A DNA stretch of 64,000 bases from Turbatrix aceti (lineage: Eukaryota; Nematoda; Chromadorea; Rhabditida; Panagrolaimidae), in NCBI GenBank assembly GCA_963969345.1, contig OZ017769.1, forward strand, positions 8,931,725 through 8,995,724, given 5' to 3'. The notes below the pieces were generated by a model. It was not told where the DNA came from. It searched no databases and saw only the letters and a program-made list of their open reading frames with translations. This document shows positions 50,263-60,311 of the stretch, piece after piece. Made by a program: the position numbers and the translations under genes. Within the stretch, counting starts at the first letter, position 1. Each line of letters begins with the position of its first letter.

Positions 50263-50454
50263 TTAACCCCAAAAACTGCGGTAGCAACATTCGGTCCACG
50301 AGTAACAATAATAAGACCGACTCCATTCCCAATTGTTCCAACAATTACCCCCTCTATGCTCGTTGCATGGTGGGTTGTTGATCTGCCAGCAGCCCCAGCT
50401 TTCAGCCAGCTGGACGAGAGCAGCGACGAAGCAGAGGAAGAGAAGCAGCTTCAT
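50263..50454 (-). CDS. Small secreted Trp- and Cys-rich peptide
   Basis: A single-exon 63-aa precursor. Residues 1-19 are a clear signal peptide (MKLLLFLCFVAALVQLAES). The mature part of about 44 aa has six Cys in the pattern C-x7-C-x7-C-x11-C-x5-CC and seven Trp (for example SWGCW, CWNNWEW, YSWTECC). Six Cys fit three disulfides. I do not recognise the family; antimicrobial, signalling or toxin-like roles are all possible and none can be chosen from sequence. A strong hairpin lies about 150 bases upstream. Confidence 0.6.
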   Translation of the reverse strand: MKLLLFLCFVAALVQLAESWGCWQINNPPCNEHRGGNCWNNWEWSRSYYCYSWTECCYRSFWG

Positions 50455-50607
50455 TGCGATGATCGAAGACGAAATCCAGGTGCTTGGAAGCTTCTGCGAC
50501 GGGGATTTCGACGGATCGACGAAACACGAAGTGATACACTTTTTTATGTCTTTCCGTGCTTAAATAATTACACAGAAAGAATATGCTAATTATTTAATTA
50601 TTTAAGA

Positions 50608-50633
50608 AATGTTCCCATATCTATGGGAACATT
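50608..50633. repeat. Perfect 11-bp hairpin
   Basis: AATGTTCCCAT and its exact reverse complement are separated by four bases. A further related copy of the arm (ATGGGAACTGGGAA) follows directly. Confidence 0.8.
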
Positions 50634-51415
50634 CATATGGGAACTGGGAACGAGCAGTCGCAGGAATCTGCGTGAATTTTGTATAATGCATAAAATAAAT
50701 ACAGTAACTTGACAAATTACAAAGCTTCGAGAGCATTGATGGCGCGTTGCAGCATCCGAGACAGCGACGCCTCCGACCAACTGCTTGATCGTTGCTACCG
50801 TAAAATTTATCCGTAGTTGATTCTGAAAATAAAAACAATTATCGGTACCTGCAACGGACAACTGGGCAACCCGCCTAAACCACTGGAAGCCGCAGGACCA
50901 GCCAGTGCCTCCGACCGCGCCAAAGAACAAGCGTCCGCCAGGCCACCCTCCGAGGCGATGGATGGTAAAAAACTAAAAGTGCGGGAGAAAACTGAAAAGT
51001 TGATTTTTTGCTTTTAAAAAACATTTTGAAGTTAAAAAAAAGGTCTGTCGATTTTAATTTTTCTTTTACTGTAAGAAAAATTTAAAAAAAAAAGACTATG
51101 ACTTTAAAATAAATAAATAAACAGAATTTTTCGTTTCATTTTTATGGCGGAAACACAAAAATCAATGTTATATCAAAATAATAATTTTTACAACATCGTT
51201 TTAAAATGAGGCACAAAAACAACAAAAAAAACAACTGTAAGCATGGGATAAGTTGAGTAAGAATCGCCAAGACAAACCCTAATTTCGCATGATACTGTAT
51301 ATGTAGCTTGGCGGTGGTGGATGTGCTCCGATATGGCCCGTAGAAGAGAAGACAGTGCACGTCGACACGTGAAGGCAGAACGCAACGCAGTGCCGGCTGG
51401 TGGCGACGACGGCGG

Positions 51416-53213
51416 CTAGAGAAAGACAGGCTCGACGTGCTGGGGGTGGTCGTCGGCGGTGCGGAGCTTTCTGTACCCGAAGACGGCGCGCGACGTCTGC
51501 GCGAGACGACTCGTGCGTCGTAGGTGGCAGTACGCGGTGATAGCAGTGGCTGCGATGCAGAGCAGCACCAGCCAGTGCAGCCAGCTGCCAGAGGGTTTTT
51601 GTACCTCGCAGACATCAGCGTCTTCGACGTCGCCTGAGACGACGGATTTGCCGGAGAGTGAGTCGGGTGCTGCGCAGGTGGTTTGTTGCTGGAATTTTTT
51701 TTTGTTAATCACCAAAGAATTTTTTTTTAAATTGAAAGTCAAAAATTAATTTTTTTTCAAATTTAATTTTTTTGTTTATTAGATTTTTATGCTTTCCTCT
51801 TTGACATTTTTTGTCCGTTTTAAAGCCCAATTCGACGGTTAAAAAGCACTTTTAGACATCAAGAATGAATTTTGTTAACTATCAAGATTTTTTTTAAATG
51901 CCCAAAAATAATTTTTTGGTTTTTTTGTCAGTTTTTTGTTTTAAAACCAAATTTGATCATTTTTTGAAATTGAAAATGAATTTTGTTAACCAACAAGATT
52001 TTTTTAATGTCCAAAAGAATTTTTTTTTGGTCACATTTTTTTGGGGTTTTTTTTGTCTTTTTTTGTTTTAAAAAAAACCCAATTTGACTGTTGAAGAAGC
52101 ATTTTTCGACATCAAAATATGAATTGTGAGTCCAAAAACCCTGATTTCAAACATCAAAAAGTCTGAAATAGCAAAACACAACCCGAGACAGGTACAATAT
52201 GAGCTGTCAACAAAACACGACATCTGGTTCACCTGTGGCTTGATCTGGGGTATCACGTTTCCCTCCTATGCATCCGGTGAGCGCCGAGCAAAAGCCAATC
52301 AATGCTTGCTTACCTGGTTCAAAAAGAGACTCGTCTCCTCGTTGACCAGCGCGATGAACTCCTTGAGCTTGCAATCACAGTTGAGAGGATTCAGAGAGAA
52401 ATCGAGGGTGTTCAGCGCATCCAGACTGTTCCACAGTGTTGCGGGCACAGTCGTTAATTTATTGCTGCGCAGGTCGAGTAGACGGATGTTCTTGAGGCAC
52501 TTCAGGTTGACGTCAAAATTGGTCAGCTCGTTGTACGAGAGAATCAGTCTGCCGAGGAATTTTGTCTAAAAAAAATTTTTTTTTGGAAAAATAATTAAAG
52601 GGAACAAACAAACTTTGCAAAAAACGTCAGGATTAAAGTGGACAAGTCCATTTCCAGATAGGATGAGTTCCTCGAGCTTTGAAAATCCATGATCGGTGCT
52701 GAGAAGCGTATCGACCAAATCAGCTTTTTTCTGAGCGGACAACCCCGTGGCGAGGGCCGCGTTGAGGTCAAGTACTTTCAGGTGTCGCAGGTAGTTGAAC
52801 GGCTTCACGCCAGCCTCTTCAATCACGTTGCTGTGCAGGTGGAGGTAGTTGACATTCGGCACGCCAACCAGAGTGTCAACATAAATGGCAGAAATGCCGT
52901 CGTCCGACAAATTGATAAGAGTGACCTTTGTATGACGATTTCCGTTGCCAAAGACGTTCTCGACGGGTAATTCGCCAAAATCATTGCCCGTGACAACAAT
53001 GGTATCTAAGTTGGGGTAAACGATGGGGACCATTTTATGGAACAGGGCAGTGTCGGTCTCCTGCGTGTTTCTGCACTCGATGGTTGTCATGTTGCACCTG
53101 CATTTGGGGTAGCAGGTTGCTTCAAACTGGCTCGGCAGGGAACTTCTCTTGGCAAAGGCCGGAGGGGTTAAAAAGAAGGCGAGCAGGCAGAAGCCCGCCA
53201 GCAGCGATGGCAT
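51416..53213 (-). CDS. Leucine-rich-repeat type I membrane protein
   Basis: Three exons (53213-52614, 52565-52314, 51688-51416) encode 374 aa. Residues 1-21 are a signal peptide ending PPAFA. A Cys-cluster LRR N-cap (CYPKCRCNMTTIEC) follows, then LRRs with LxxLxLxxN character (VNYLHLHSNVI, LEELILSGNGLVHF, LGRLILSYNELTNF, IRLLDLRSNKLTTVP, LNTLDFSLNPLNC). A C-cap (NCDCKLKEF... to TTCAAP) comes next, then a single membrane helix near residues 320-340 (WLHWLVLLCIAATAITAY) and a short basic cytoplasmic tail ending EPVFL. LRR ectodomains of this layout serve cell adhesion or receptor roles. No intracellular TIR or kinase domain is present, so signalling would need partners. Orthology is not clear. 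Confidence 0.85.
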
Positions 53214-54516
53214 GACTCCAAAAAAATTGAATTCAGAGAAAAAAAATATTTATATGATTTCTCCCGGTGTGTGACACACAGACAGGTAGTTGCACGGGCG
53301 GGAGAAGGAGACAACAAATAAATAGGAAGGCGACGACGATCGTCGCCGCGTCGATGCTGGTGACGAAGGAGGAGGAGGGGGTGTGTTTGTCTCTCGCCCC
53401 GGCCCGTGTACGCTCGTCTCGCTGGCCGAATGGGGGTCCGTGGTGGTGTTCGACCACGCTAGCAGAGCTTGTTGACTCGTTAGCCGCAGTCGACGTCGTT
53501 GTTCGCGTTCGTCTTCGTCTTCGTCGGACCTGGGAAAATAAAAACGGTCGCACTCTGCTTTTTTTTTCGTCGAAGAAAGGTGTTGCGGCACAAAAGACGT
53601 ACTACAAATCAAATCGTATACAAACTTCGAGGAAGGAAGAAACGAACGAGAGACGTTGGTTGGTTTGTTAGGGTTGACGGTTGACGGAGGACACTCGATG
53701 CAACAACTTATCGCGGGTTACGGCCGGCTGACTGCCTGACTAACTGGGTGCACCGTTTTTGATCGATGCAATCAATCCATGCGTGGATAGGTGAGATGGC
53801 CTGCCTGCCTGCCTGCTTGCGCGGTGACGGTGGTTGCGGTGGCGGTGGCCACCAGGCACGTTCACAGCGGTCGCACACCGATGATTTTATTTATTACGCT
53901 GGCTGGTCGACTGATGATGGTGATGGTGATCGCGGCGAAGATGGGTAGGGGGTAATTGGCAGGCAATTAACGGCAGCACATAAAAAATTGATTGGTTCAG
54001 ATGTTTAGATGAAAGGAACGGTTGTGGGAAGGGGGGAGGGTGATGGCTGCCAATTAGCACCTGAGCAGCCCTTCAACCGGGCATTTTTGAAGACTTGGCA
54101 TAACCGCACATGACAGCTGCTGCTGACAGCGGGCAAACCAACGTATTATGATTTTAAAAAATTGGATAATGCAAGATTGCCGAAAAAACAACAACTCAAA
54201 AATTGCACATATTTTTTAGCTTTTTGCAAAATGTCATCGTAAATTTTTTTATTCAAAGTGCAGCGCCCAACTTTCACAAATTGCAGTTCCAAAGTGTTTG
54301 TGTTTTTTTTGCACGTGCACGAAAAAAAACAATTTTTCTCCCTCGATGAAAATGATTCACATGGCTCTAGAAAAAAATTCGAATTCATTTGCCAACAAGC
54401 CAAATGCAAATCTGCCGCCGATCAAGCTGTAGCACGCCGCCGAATGCTCTCACGCGTTTCATTCTGTAAGACATCTACGTCGCTTACAATCGAACGACTC
54501 TTATCACCGCGCATGC
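53214..54516. other. Divergent intergenic region
   Basis: The LRR gene (minus) and the gene at 54517 (plus) diverge from here, so both promoters should lie in it. It includes GC-rich GTCTTC/GTCG tracts near 53490-53530 and a GGTGATGG patch near 53910-53940. No coding frame is credible. Confidence 0.5.
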
Positions 54517-55824
54517 ATGTCTGAAGTCAAGAACGCCCATTCGGATCATATTACTTTTCCTCCTCTTCCGCCTACGCAAGAGTTTCCATGGGATCCCAAT
54601 GATGATGCCCAGGATAATTTAACTTCCCTGAAGTGAGTTGATTGTGGAGTTTTGATTTATTACGCTGGCTGATACTCGCCTAAAAAATTTGTCCCGAGTC
54701 AATCTGATTTTCGGGTGGGTTACATGATTTTTTTGGTTTTGAATGGGGTTTTCGAGCGGATTACCAAAAGCTTGAGTTCCAGATTGAGTTTTCGGACCTG
54801 TGTGCACATGTTTTCAACTTTTGGTCAAACAACTGTATTTTTGTTCAAAAACATTAAAAAGTACATATAAAAGTTTGGTATTGACATCAAAAATTACAAA
54901 ATTTAGAACGGTACAAAATTTGGACCGAAATCTAGAACGATACAAAATTTTGGTCCGAAATTTGGAACGATTTTTAAAATTTCGGATCAGACTTCCCAAA
55001 ATATTTAGTTTTTTTGCAGCACTGGCCAATACAGTATGTAATTTTTGCAGCCCGTCGGTGTACACGAGCGATACCTTCCTGAACACCGGAGAAATCGTGC
55101 TTGCCGTCTTCTTCATCTTCATCGGCGTCATGCTCATCGTCCTGTCTACGTGGCTGTCTAGGAGACTGAATTCAAAGGAAGCACGTTTCGAGAAAAAAAT
55201 TGACGCCATGAATGCCAACGGCGAAATTCGCACGCTTGATTGTAAGCCAAAAAAATTAAAATCATGTTTAAAAAAATTCAATTTACAGTTCAACCCTCGG
55301 AAGACTCATTATTCTCCACAGCATCGCTCATGGATATTTCGACGCTTCGAATTCCACCCCTCATGCGACCCAAAAATCGAGCAGGTTCGGTTTTCCAGCT
55401 TTTTAGATTTTTTTATATTCTTTTTCGTTTTTTTGCAGAGAAAAAACAAGTTCCGACCCGAAGAGAGAAACACTCCAACAAAATACCCGGACAGTCGGGG
55501 GAGAAGCCAGAAGACACGGTTAGCAAGCCTGGAGTACTCACGACAAAATCTCCTTTCATCCAGGCCATCAAAAACAGAGTCATTCCTTCGGGAAACTCCA
55601 AATCCAAATCCAGGTCAAAGTCTAAGGAAAGGAAAACGCGTACCAAGTCAAAAGAAAAATCCTTGGAAACCAAGAAAAAGAGTAGCAGAAGGCAGAAATC
55701 TAACAAGCAGAACTCTAATAAGCAGAACTCAATATCGCCGACGGACAATGTGCCCACTGAGAAGACCGCAGAAGCTCCAATCATTGACGAAACCAACGTT
55801 GAGATTCCTAGTGCTACTCAATAA
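54517..55824 (+). CDS. Unrecognised single-pass membrane protein with basic Ser/Lys-rich tail
   Basis: Four exons (54517-54632, 55051-55241, 55289-55384, 55439-55824) give 262 aa. The N-terminus (about 40 aa) is acidic and Pro-rich with no signal peptide (ITFPPLPPTQEFPWDP). A hydrophobic segment sits at about residues 52-73 (IVLAVFFIFIGVMLIVLSTW), followed by a basic stop-transfer LSRRLNSKEARFEKKI. The C-terminal half is Lys/Ser/Arg-rich (for example SKSKSRSKSKERKTRTKSKEK) and carries a repeated SNKQNS unit. I infer a membrane protein with the basic tail in the cytoplasm or nucleoplasm. I do not recognise a family. Donors and acceptors are all GT-AG and phases agree, which supports a real gene. 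Confidence 0.7.
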
Positions 55825-56030
55825 ATTCGTTGTTTTGGAACAGTTAGCATAAACAAACTCAAATTCGGATTTTTATTTCGACTATGTTTTTCAAAAATTT
55901 TTTTGGCTAAAAATTTTGACCTTTTTACTATAACATGACTACAGAGACAAAATGATAACAAAAATTGCGAATATCAAAACTAAATTTTTTTTAACATAAA
56001 ACGTAAAATTTCCACGCAATTTGTTTTGTC

Positions 56031-56215
56031 CGATTTTTATAAAATTTGACAAATTTTATATATTTTATAAAATTTTTTATAAATTTTATAAAAATTTTTA
56101 TAAATTTTTATGAAAAATTATATAATTTGACAAATTTTATTTTAACATAATTTGTTTTGTCCAATTTTTATAAAATTTGTCCAATTTTTATAAAACCTGA
56201 CAAATAAACATTTTT
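56031..56215. repeat. AT-rich imperfect repeat of a TTTTATAAAATTT unit
   Basis: The palindromic unit TTTTATAAAATTTGACAAATT and degenerate versions recur about eight times, mixed with copies of TTTGTTTTGTCC. It looks like a degraded tandem repeat in the 3' flank of the preceding gene. Nothing else is seen from 55825 to 56462. Confidence 0.6.
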
Positions 56216-56462
56216 AGACATTGGACAGTAAAATTCTGAATACAACAATACCACATATGAGAATTTTTGAAAATTTGACACCGGAAATTGCAGAACCCGT
56301 ATCTTCGGAACCCGGTATCAGAAAAATTTGATATGTAACATTTCTGTCATAATTATCATCCCTCGGTCCCGGGTGTAGATTACAGACATTTCGACAACTT
56401 TCTACGCATTTTATACGGTCCCCACTACATTTGAAACACGATTATGGTAATCGTGCCAAAAA

Positions 56463-56591
56463 TTAACGCTTAAAGACATAACGGAATTTATGAGCTCCGG
56501 CACGGTCACAATTCTTACCCATAAACGTACTACATGGTGCCGATGTCGAAACGAGAGCGAGGAAAACGAAGAAGGCGAGGAAGAACTTCAT
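56463..56591 (-). CDS. Very small secreted peptide (42 aa)
   Basis: The frame starts at the ATG at 56591 and encodes a signal peptide (MKFFLAFFVFLALVSTSA) followed by about 24 residues with two Cys (PCSTFMGKNCDRAGAHKF...). The two Cys could form one loop. A TATAAATA box lies on the same strand at 56648-56641, about 50 bases before the ATG, which supports transcription. No family is recognised. The 3' end has a dibasic KR just before the stop, as in some processed peptides. Confidence 0.5.
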   Translation of the reverse strand: MKFFLAFFVFLALVSTSAPCSTFMGKNCDRAGAHKFRYVFKR

Positions 56592-56640
56592 TGTAGACAA
56601 GGTGATTCCATGTGATACGTATGTTTTTCGTTTGTGTTTA

Positions 56641-56648
56641 TATTTATA
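56641..56648 (-). promoter_or_regulatory. TATA box for the 42-aa peptide gene
   Basis: TATAAATA on the minus strand, about 50 bases upstream of the start codon at 56591, one of the few clear TATA boxes in the window. Confidence 0.5.
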
Positions 56649-57014
56649 CCATATGAAACTCAAAAAATCGACATTCAATCCTGCATATAAATTTTTTGAA
56701 TGCATGCCAAGTAGGATTTTTACAAGCAGAAAATGAAATTTTGTAGAAAACCACTGAAATGAGAAATTTCATTTCATGGGTGTGTCTTGAATTTGAATTC
56801 TGCGTAGGTGTAAGTTTTGGGGTATGAATGTTGCAGAGGCGCCACTGAATAATTTTTTAATGTATTTATACCAGGGTTGTTTGCTGCTCCCTGCCAAAAA
56901 AATGAAAAAAAATAGAAGCTTTCAAACAAATGACAACAAAAATAAAAAAAAAAGAACTCGATTCCTAAAAAGATGTTCTTAGGAAATATGGGCTAAAATT
57001 GATTTCTCTTGTTA

Positions 57015-58136
57015 TAAACGATATGTGAGTAGTATCGTCACTAGTTCTATGCCCAGTTTGCCTCCACACGTTTTATGCCATTTTCATAGGTGTTTTTATA
57101 TGAATTTATTTTCCATCGACAAAAAGAACTACAACAAGACTGTTACCCGAGATCCTAACCCCTAGATCAGTTGATGTCATCGTTGTGTGTTGAATCCGTG
57201 CTCGTCCAAGTCATGGCCGAAGTTGAGTATCAGATGCTCGCGATGGGCGTAGAGAATCGTATTGGTATTCGGTGGGAGTCAATCTGGGTTCACGCTTGCG
57301 CAAATCCTGACGACCGCGTCGAGTTTTCGTACCCCCAGTTCGAGCTCGGTTGAGCAGCATGTTTATTGCCTGAATGCATGGAGGAATCACCTTTTGCACG
57401 CAACGACGCTTTCTGCTGAAAAAAATAGAATTAAGCGTGTATACATTCAATAAAATCATTACCTTTTTTTTTGAAGCGGGGGCCGGGTTCGCGCGTTGCA
57501 CATTGATGATCGACTGATTTTGCATGCCCTCGCCGACAGCACTGTCAATCTGCGGTAACGTTGCAGCCGGTTGCGCATCCGAATTGGAAGCATCGACGGT
57601 GACGACGCCATCCATATTTGAAGACTCATTGTGAGCTTCCTTCTCGGCACGTTTTTTGTCCTTCGTAGCAGCCAAAACTGCAGCAAGACGCAGACGCCTT
57701 TCCTGATGCTTGCGACGTTTAATCGACCTCTTGGCTATAGCATGCCATGGCGCCGCTGATAAGTTATTGGCATGATGCTGTTGAGACTCTGTTATCTTTC
57801 GAGGGTGCTGTACGCTCAGTAGGTTTTCTGGATTTGTTGGCGGCAGCGGGAGGGGATCAGGGTTGAGACACTGCACAGAAAGCCGCTCGACGACAGCTGT
57901 AGACTTTGACACGGCGTACTTCGGATTGCCAGCGGATTTCGACCCATTGATTCTGGATACAACGCAGGTATGTTTAATTCCCGTCATCTACAAATACAAC
58001 ATCAAAAAAACGACATGCAAAAAAAATTACATCACATAAAACACGCAAGCAAAACCTTAAGGTATGAAAATGGCATAAAACGTGTGGAGGCAAACTGGGC
58101 ATAGAACTAGTGACGATACTACCAACATATCGTTTA
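57015..58136. mobile_element. PIF/Harbinger-like element with 74-bp terminal inverted repeats
   Basis: The arms 57015-57088 and 58063-58136 are inverted copies differing at two positions, starting TAAACGATATGT. Both ends are flanked by TTA (57012-57014 and 58137-58139), the 3-bp TWA-type duplication typical of PIF/Harbinger elements. The 1,122-bp element encodes no DDE transposase that I can see, only the basic open frame described separately, so it is probably non-autonomous. The near-identical arms imply recent activity. A Tc/mariner-type TA duplication is an alternative reading of the same ends. Confidence 0.75.
57211..57987 (-). CDS. Unknown basic open frame inside the inverted-repeat element
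   Basis: A 258-codon frame is open without splicing. It begins MTGIKHTCVVSRINGSKS and has a strongly basic stretch at about residues 85-118 (AKRSIKRRKHQERRLRL, then KDKKRAEKEAH). A 47-base GT-AG intron (GTAATG to TTTTTCAG, about 57464-57418) can be removed; the spliced form would then stop near 57290. A TTTGTAG acceptor sits directly before the ATG. The basic helix could bind nucleic acid, but I recognise no domain. It may be a gene of the element or a captured host fragment. Confidence 0.4.
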   Translation of the reverse strand: MTGIKHTCVVSRINGSKSAGNPKYAVSKSTAVVERLSVQCLNPDPLPLPPTNPENLLSVQHPRKITESQQHHANNLSAAPWHAIAKRSIKRRKHQERRLRLAAVLAATKDKKRAEKEAHNESSNMDGVVTVDASNSDAQPAATLPQIDSAVGEGMQNQSIINVQRANPAPASKKKVMILLNVYTLNSIFFSRKRRCVQKVIPPCIQAINMLLNRARTGGTKTRRGRQDLRKREPRLTPTEYQYDSLRPSRASDTQLRP

Positions 58137-58770
58137 TTACCCTATTAGCATGTCCTAACCAAAATATGGATCAAATCGGACCTGCGAGAAAAGCATCTTA
58201 CTATGGGAGAAACTCTTTCTGCCGGTCCTTGCGAATCTCATTGTCGTCTCCAACCTCCTCGAAATTCCTCCACCCAATCGCTTCCGCTCTTTTCTGCATG
58301 TTCTAAACGAAATGTACGGCGCGAAAGTGCCGTATCCGTCAGGGCGCGGTGCGGATATCGTTGCTTCGCTCCGATCGGGTGCTTCTGAATCAAAATAGTC
58401 CATTATCACCTCTGTTGATTTAAAAAACTGAATAAATTTATGACTGTGAACCCTACTGCAAGGAAAATGTAAAATTTGAAACCGAAAAAGTGCCATGAAC
58501 AACGTAGGCCACAAAAAATGGAAGAAAAGAACGAAAAAAGCAGAGCAATCCATAAAAACGAGTAACGATAGACAAAAAGTTGACAGAAAGCAACAATCTA
58601 CGCAGCGCGTGCGCATCGAAGTCTCTTGGCGACTTTTTCCTACGATCACTCTCTGCTGAATTTTTTGTTCTCGTTTTCCACTTTTTCGCTGGTTTTATAT
58701 CGTTTTCGTCGTTTTTTGCGTGTTTTTGCCTCTTTTCCTATCTAAATTTGTTTATCCTTTACAGGTAATC
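58137..58770. promoter_or_regulatory. Upstream region of the eL31 gene
   Basis: No gene is supported. The stretch just before the start is pyrimidine-rich, with a TCCTTTACAG acceptor ending six bases before the ATG at 58771. A pyrimidine-rich start region followed by an acceptor is what a trans-spliced or intron-in-5'UTR ribosomal protein gene would show. Confidence 0.45.
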
Positions 58771-59265
58771 ATGGCCCCGCCAGGCACCAAGCCCGAACGC
58801 AAGTCCAAGAGCGCTCTCAACAAGGTTGTGACCCGCGACTACACCATCCATCTGCACAAGCGGATCTTTGGCATGTAAGTTCTCTCTTTTTGCGCTTTTA
58901 AAGCTTTTCTTACGGACTTACGTTTTAGTGGCTTCAAGAACCGTGCTCCTCGTGCCATTGACGAAATCCGCAAGTTTGCGTTGCAACAGATGGGCACCAA
59001 GGACGTCCGTATCGACTCTCGTCTCAACAAGTTCATCTGGCACAAGGGTATCCGGTGAGTTACTTGTGCTATTTTGTTTCCAAGTTGTTGTATTATTTAT
59101 CCCGATTGTTTTTACAGCAACGTGCCGTACCGCGTGCGTGTCCGTCTCTCGCGTCGTCGCAACGATGATGACGATTCCCCGCATAAGCTCTACACCTTGG
59201 TCACGCACGTTCCCTGCACCAACTTCAAGAACCTGACGACCGTCAACGTCGATGTCGAAGACTAA
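58771..59265 (+). CDS. rpl-31: Large-subunit ribosomal protein eL31
   Basis: Three exons (58771-58874, 58929-59054, 59118-59265) encode 125 aa, the same length as the human protein. Recognised by [36 protein letters not shown], the basic [17 protein letters not shown], and [18 protein letters not shown] followed by YTLVTHVP and [10 protein letters not shown]. eL31 sits near the peptide exit tunnel of the 60S subunit. The codon use is GC3-rich compared with the surrounding DNA, as expected for a highly expressed gene. It is convergent with the NXT1-like gene, 190 bp apart. Confidence 0.97.
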
Positions 59266-59455
59266 GTTTGATCCGATCCCGTCTTGGTGGTGTGTTTGGT
59301 CGTTGTTTTTTTGCTATTATTCTTTTGTTGAATGATAAAGTGGTTTTTCGTATCATTTTTTCAAGGGGTTTTTTGAAAAAGAGATCGTTTTATCGGATAC
59401 AAAACAAGATAATCAAACAAAATGGAATAACAACCCGGAAAGAAAGAATGACGGA

Positions 59456-59854
59456 TCATCCGCAAATTCGGTAATCATCGCTGCAGATTTTGAGGCCCTG
59501 CAGTGAATCGTACGAGCATACCATCGTTTGCGTGTAGATTTTGTTGGTCGACTTGTACTTGACGAGGCCGCCGGCGTTGAGGATGACGAGAGTCTTCAGG
59601 CCGTCGACCGCGCAGAGGTTGTACGCAAAGTTCCGTCCAGAATGCGATGATTCGGGAAGCGTCCTCCAGAATTCCTTGATTGCAAGACTGGATTCAAAAA
59701 ACTGGCCATCAAAGACGAGTTTGGCATCGTTGTTGTAGAAAGCATCGATGGCGGATCGATTTTGGTCGAGTGTCGTGAGATAATCGCCGTAAAACTTCTT
59801 GACAGAGTTCATCAACTCGAGGTTTTCTGTTGTGGGTTCGCCGCTAGCGTTCAT
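59456..59854 (-). CDS. NXT1/p15-like NTF2-fold mRNA-export cofactor
   Basis: A single exon encoding 132 aa, close to NXT1 (140 aa). The pattern VKKFYGDYLTTLDQNRSAIDAFYNNDAKLVFDGQ followed by SLAIKEFWRTLPESSH is the NTF2-like fold as in NXT1 (tyrosine-rich first helix, Phe/Trp-lined pocket, ...EFxxxLP). The C-terminal half has GLVKYKS, IYTQTMV and LKICSDDYRI, matching the NXT1 end 'ASDCFRF'. NXT1 pairs with NXF1 to carry mRNA through nuclear pores. A TTTTTTCAG acceptor 13 bases upstream of the ATG suggests a spliced or trans-spliced leader. NTF2 itself is less likely given the C-terminal matches. Confidence 0.8.
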   Translation of the reverse strand: MNASGEPTTENLELMNSVKKFYGDYLTTLDQNRSAIDAFYNNDAKLVFDGQFFESSLAIKEFWRTLPESSHSGRNFAYNLCAVDGLKTLVILNAGGLVKYKSTNKIYTQTMVCSYDSLQGLKICSDDYRICG

Positions 59855-60311
59855 TTTCGTAAATTTCTGAAAAAAGGATCAATTATCGTAAAATTGTGCA
59901 ATATACGAAAAAAGCGAAAAAAATCACATTCAATGATTTAAAATGACAACAAAAACGATATTGTATATTGTATCCTCATCAACCGTATTTACGATAAATA
60001 ACTATTGTTATTCGGTAGTAAAAACTTTTGAAAGAGGAAAGAAACGTAAAAAAGTACCAAAAATAACGATATTCGCCAGCTTTGTTTGTTCAAGACTCTA
60101 CGCGTGCGCATTTCGCTTCGAGACCCCTTCAGCCAAGTCATGCGTCTTTACTTTTTCGCATTTGCACGCGATTGCTCTTTCGCCGAAGCTTTATCGATTC
60201 GCGTCAACAAACCGTTGAACGTATCGCGATTTGCCGTTTTCGCTTTTTACGCATTTTACCGTTTTATTTTTGTGATACTGATTTAATCGGCGTGGTTGTG
60301 GTTTTTGAAGG
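59855..60311. other. Divergent spacer between NXT1-like and COX4 genes
   Basis: 457 bases of mixed sequence without a credible frame; it should contain both promoters. The side next to COX4 is T-rich. Confidence 0.5.

Noticed and set aside
54001..54140. Possible tRNA or other structured RNA in the GC-moderate spacer
   Set aside because: No A-box/B-box pair (GGTTCRANNCC) or cloverleaf could be traced here or anywhere else in the window by eye.
58155..58649. 164-codon minus-strand frame upstream of eL31
   Set aside because: No domain, lies in the promoter region and begins within 125 bases of the eL31 start; hydrophobic runs come from A/T tracts.
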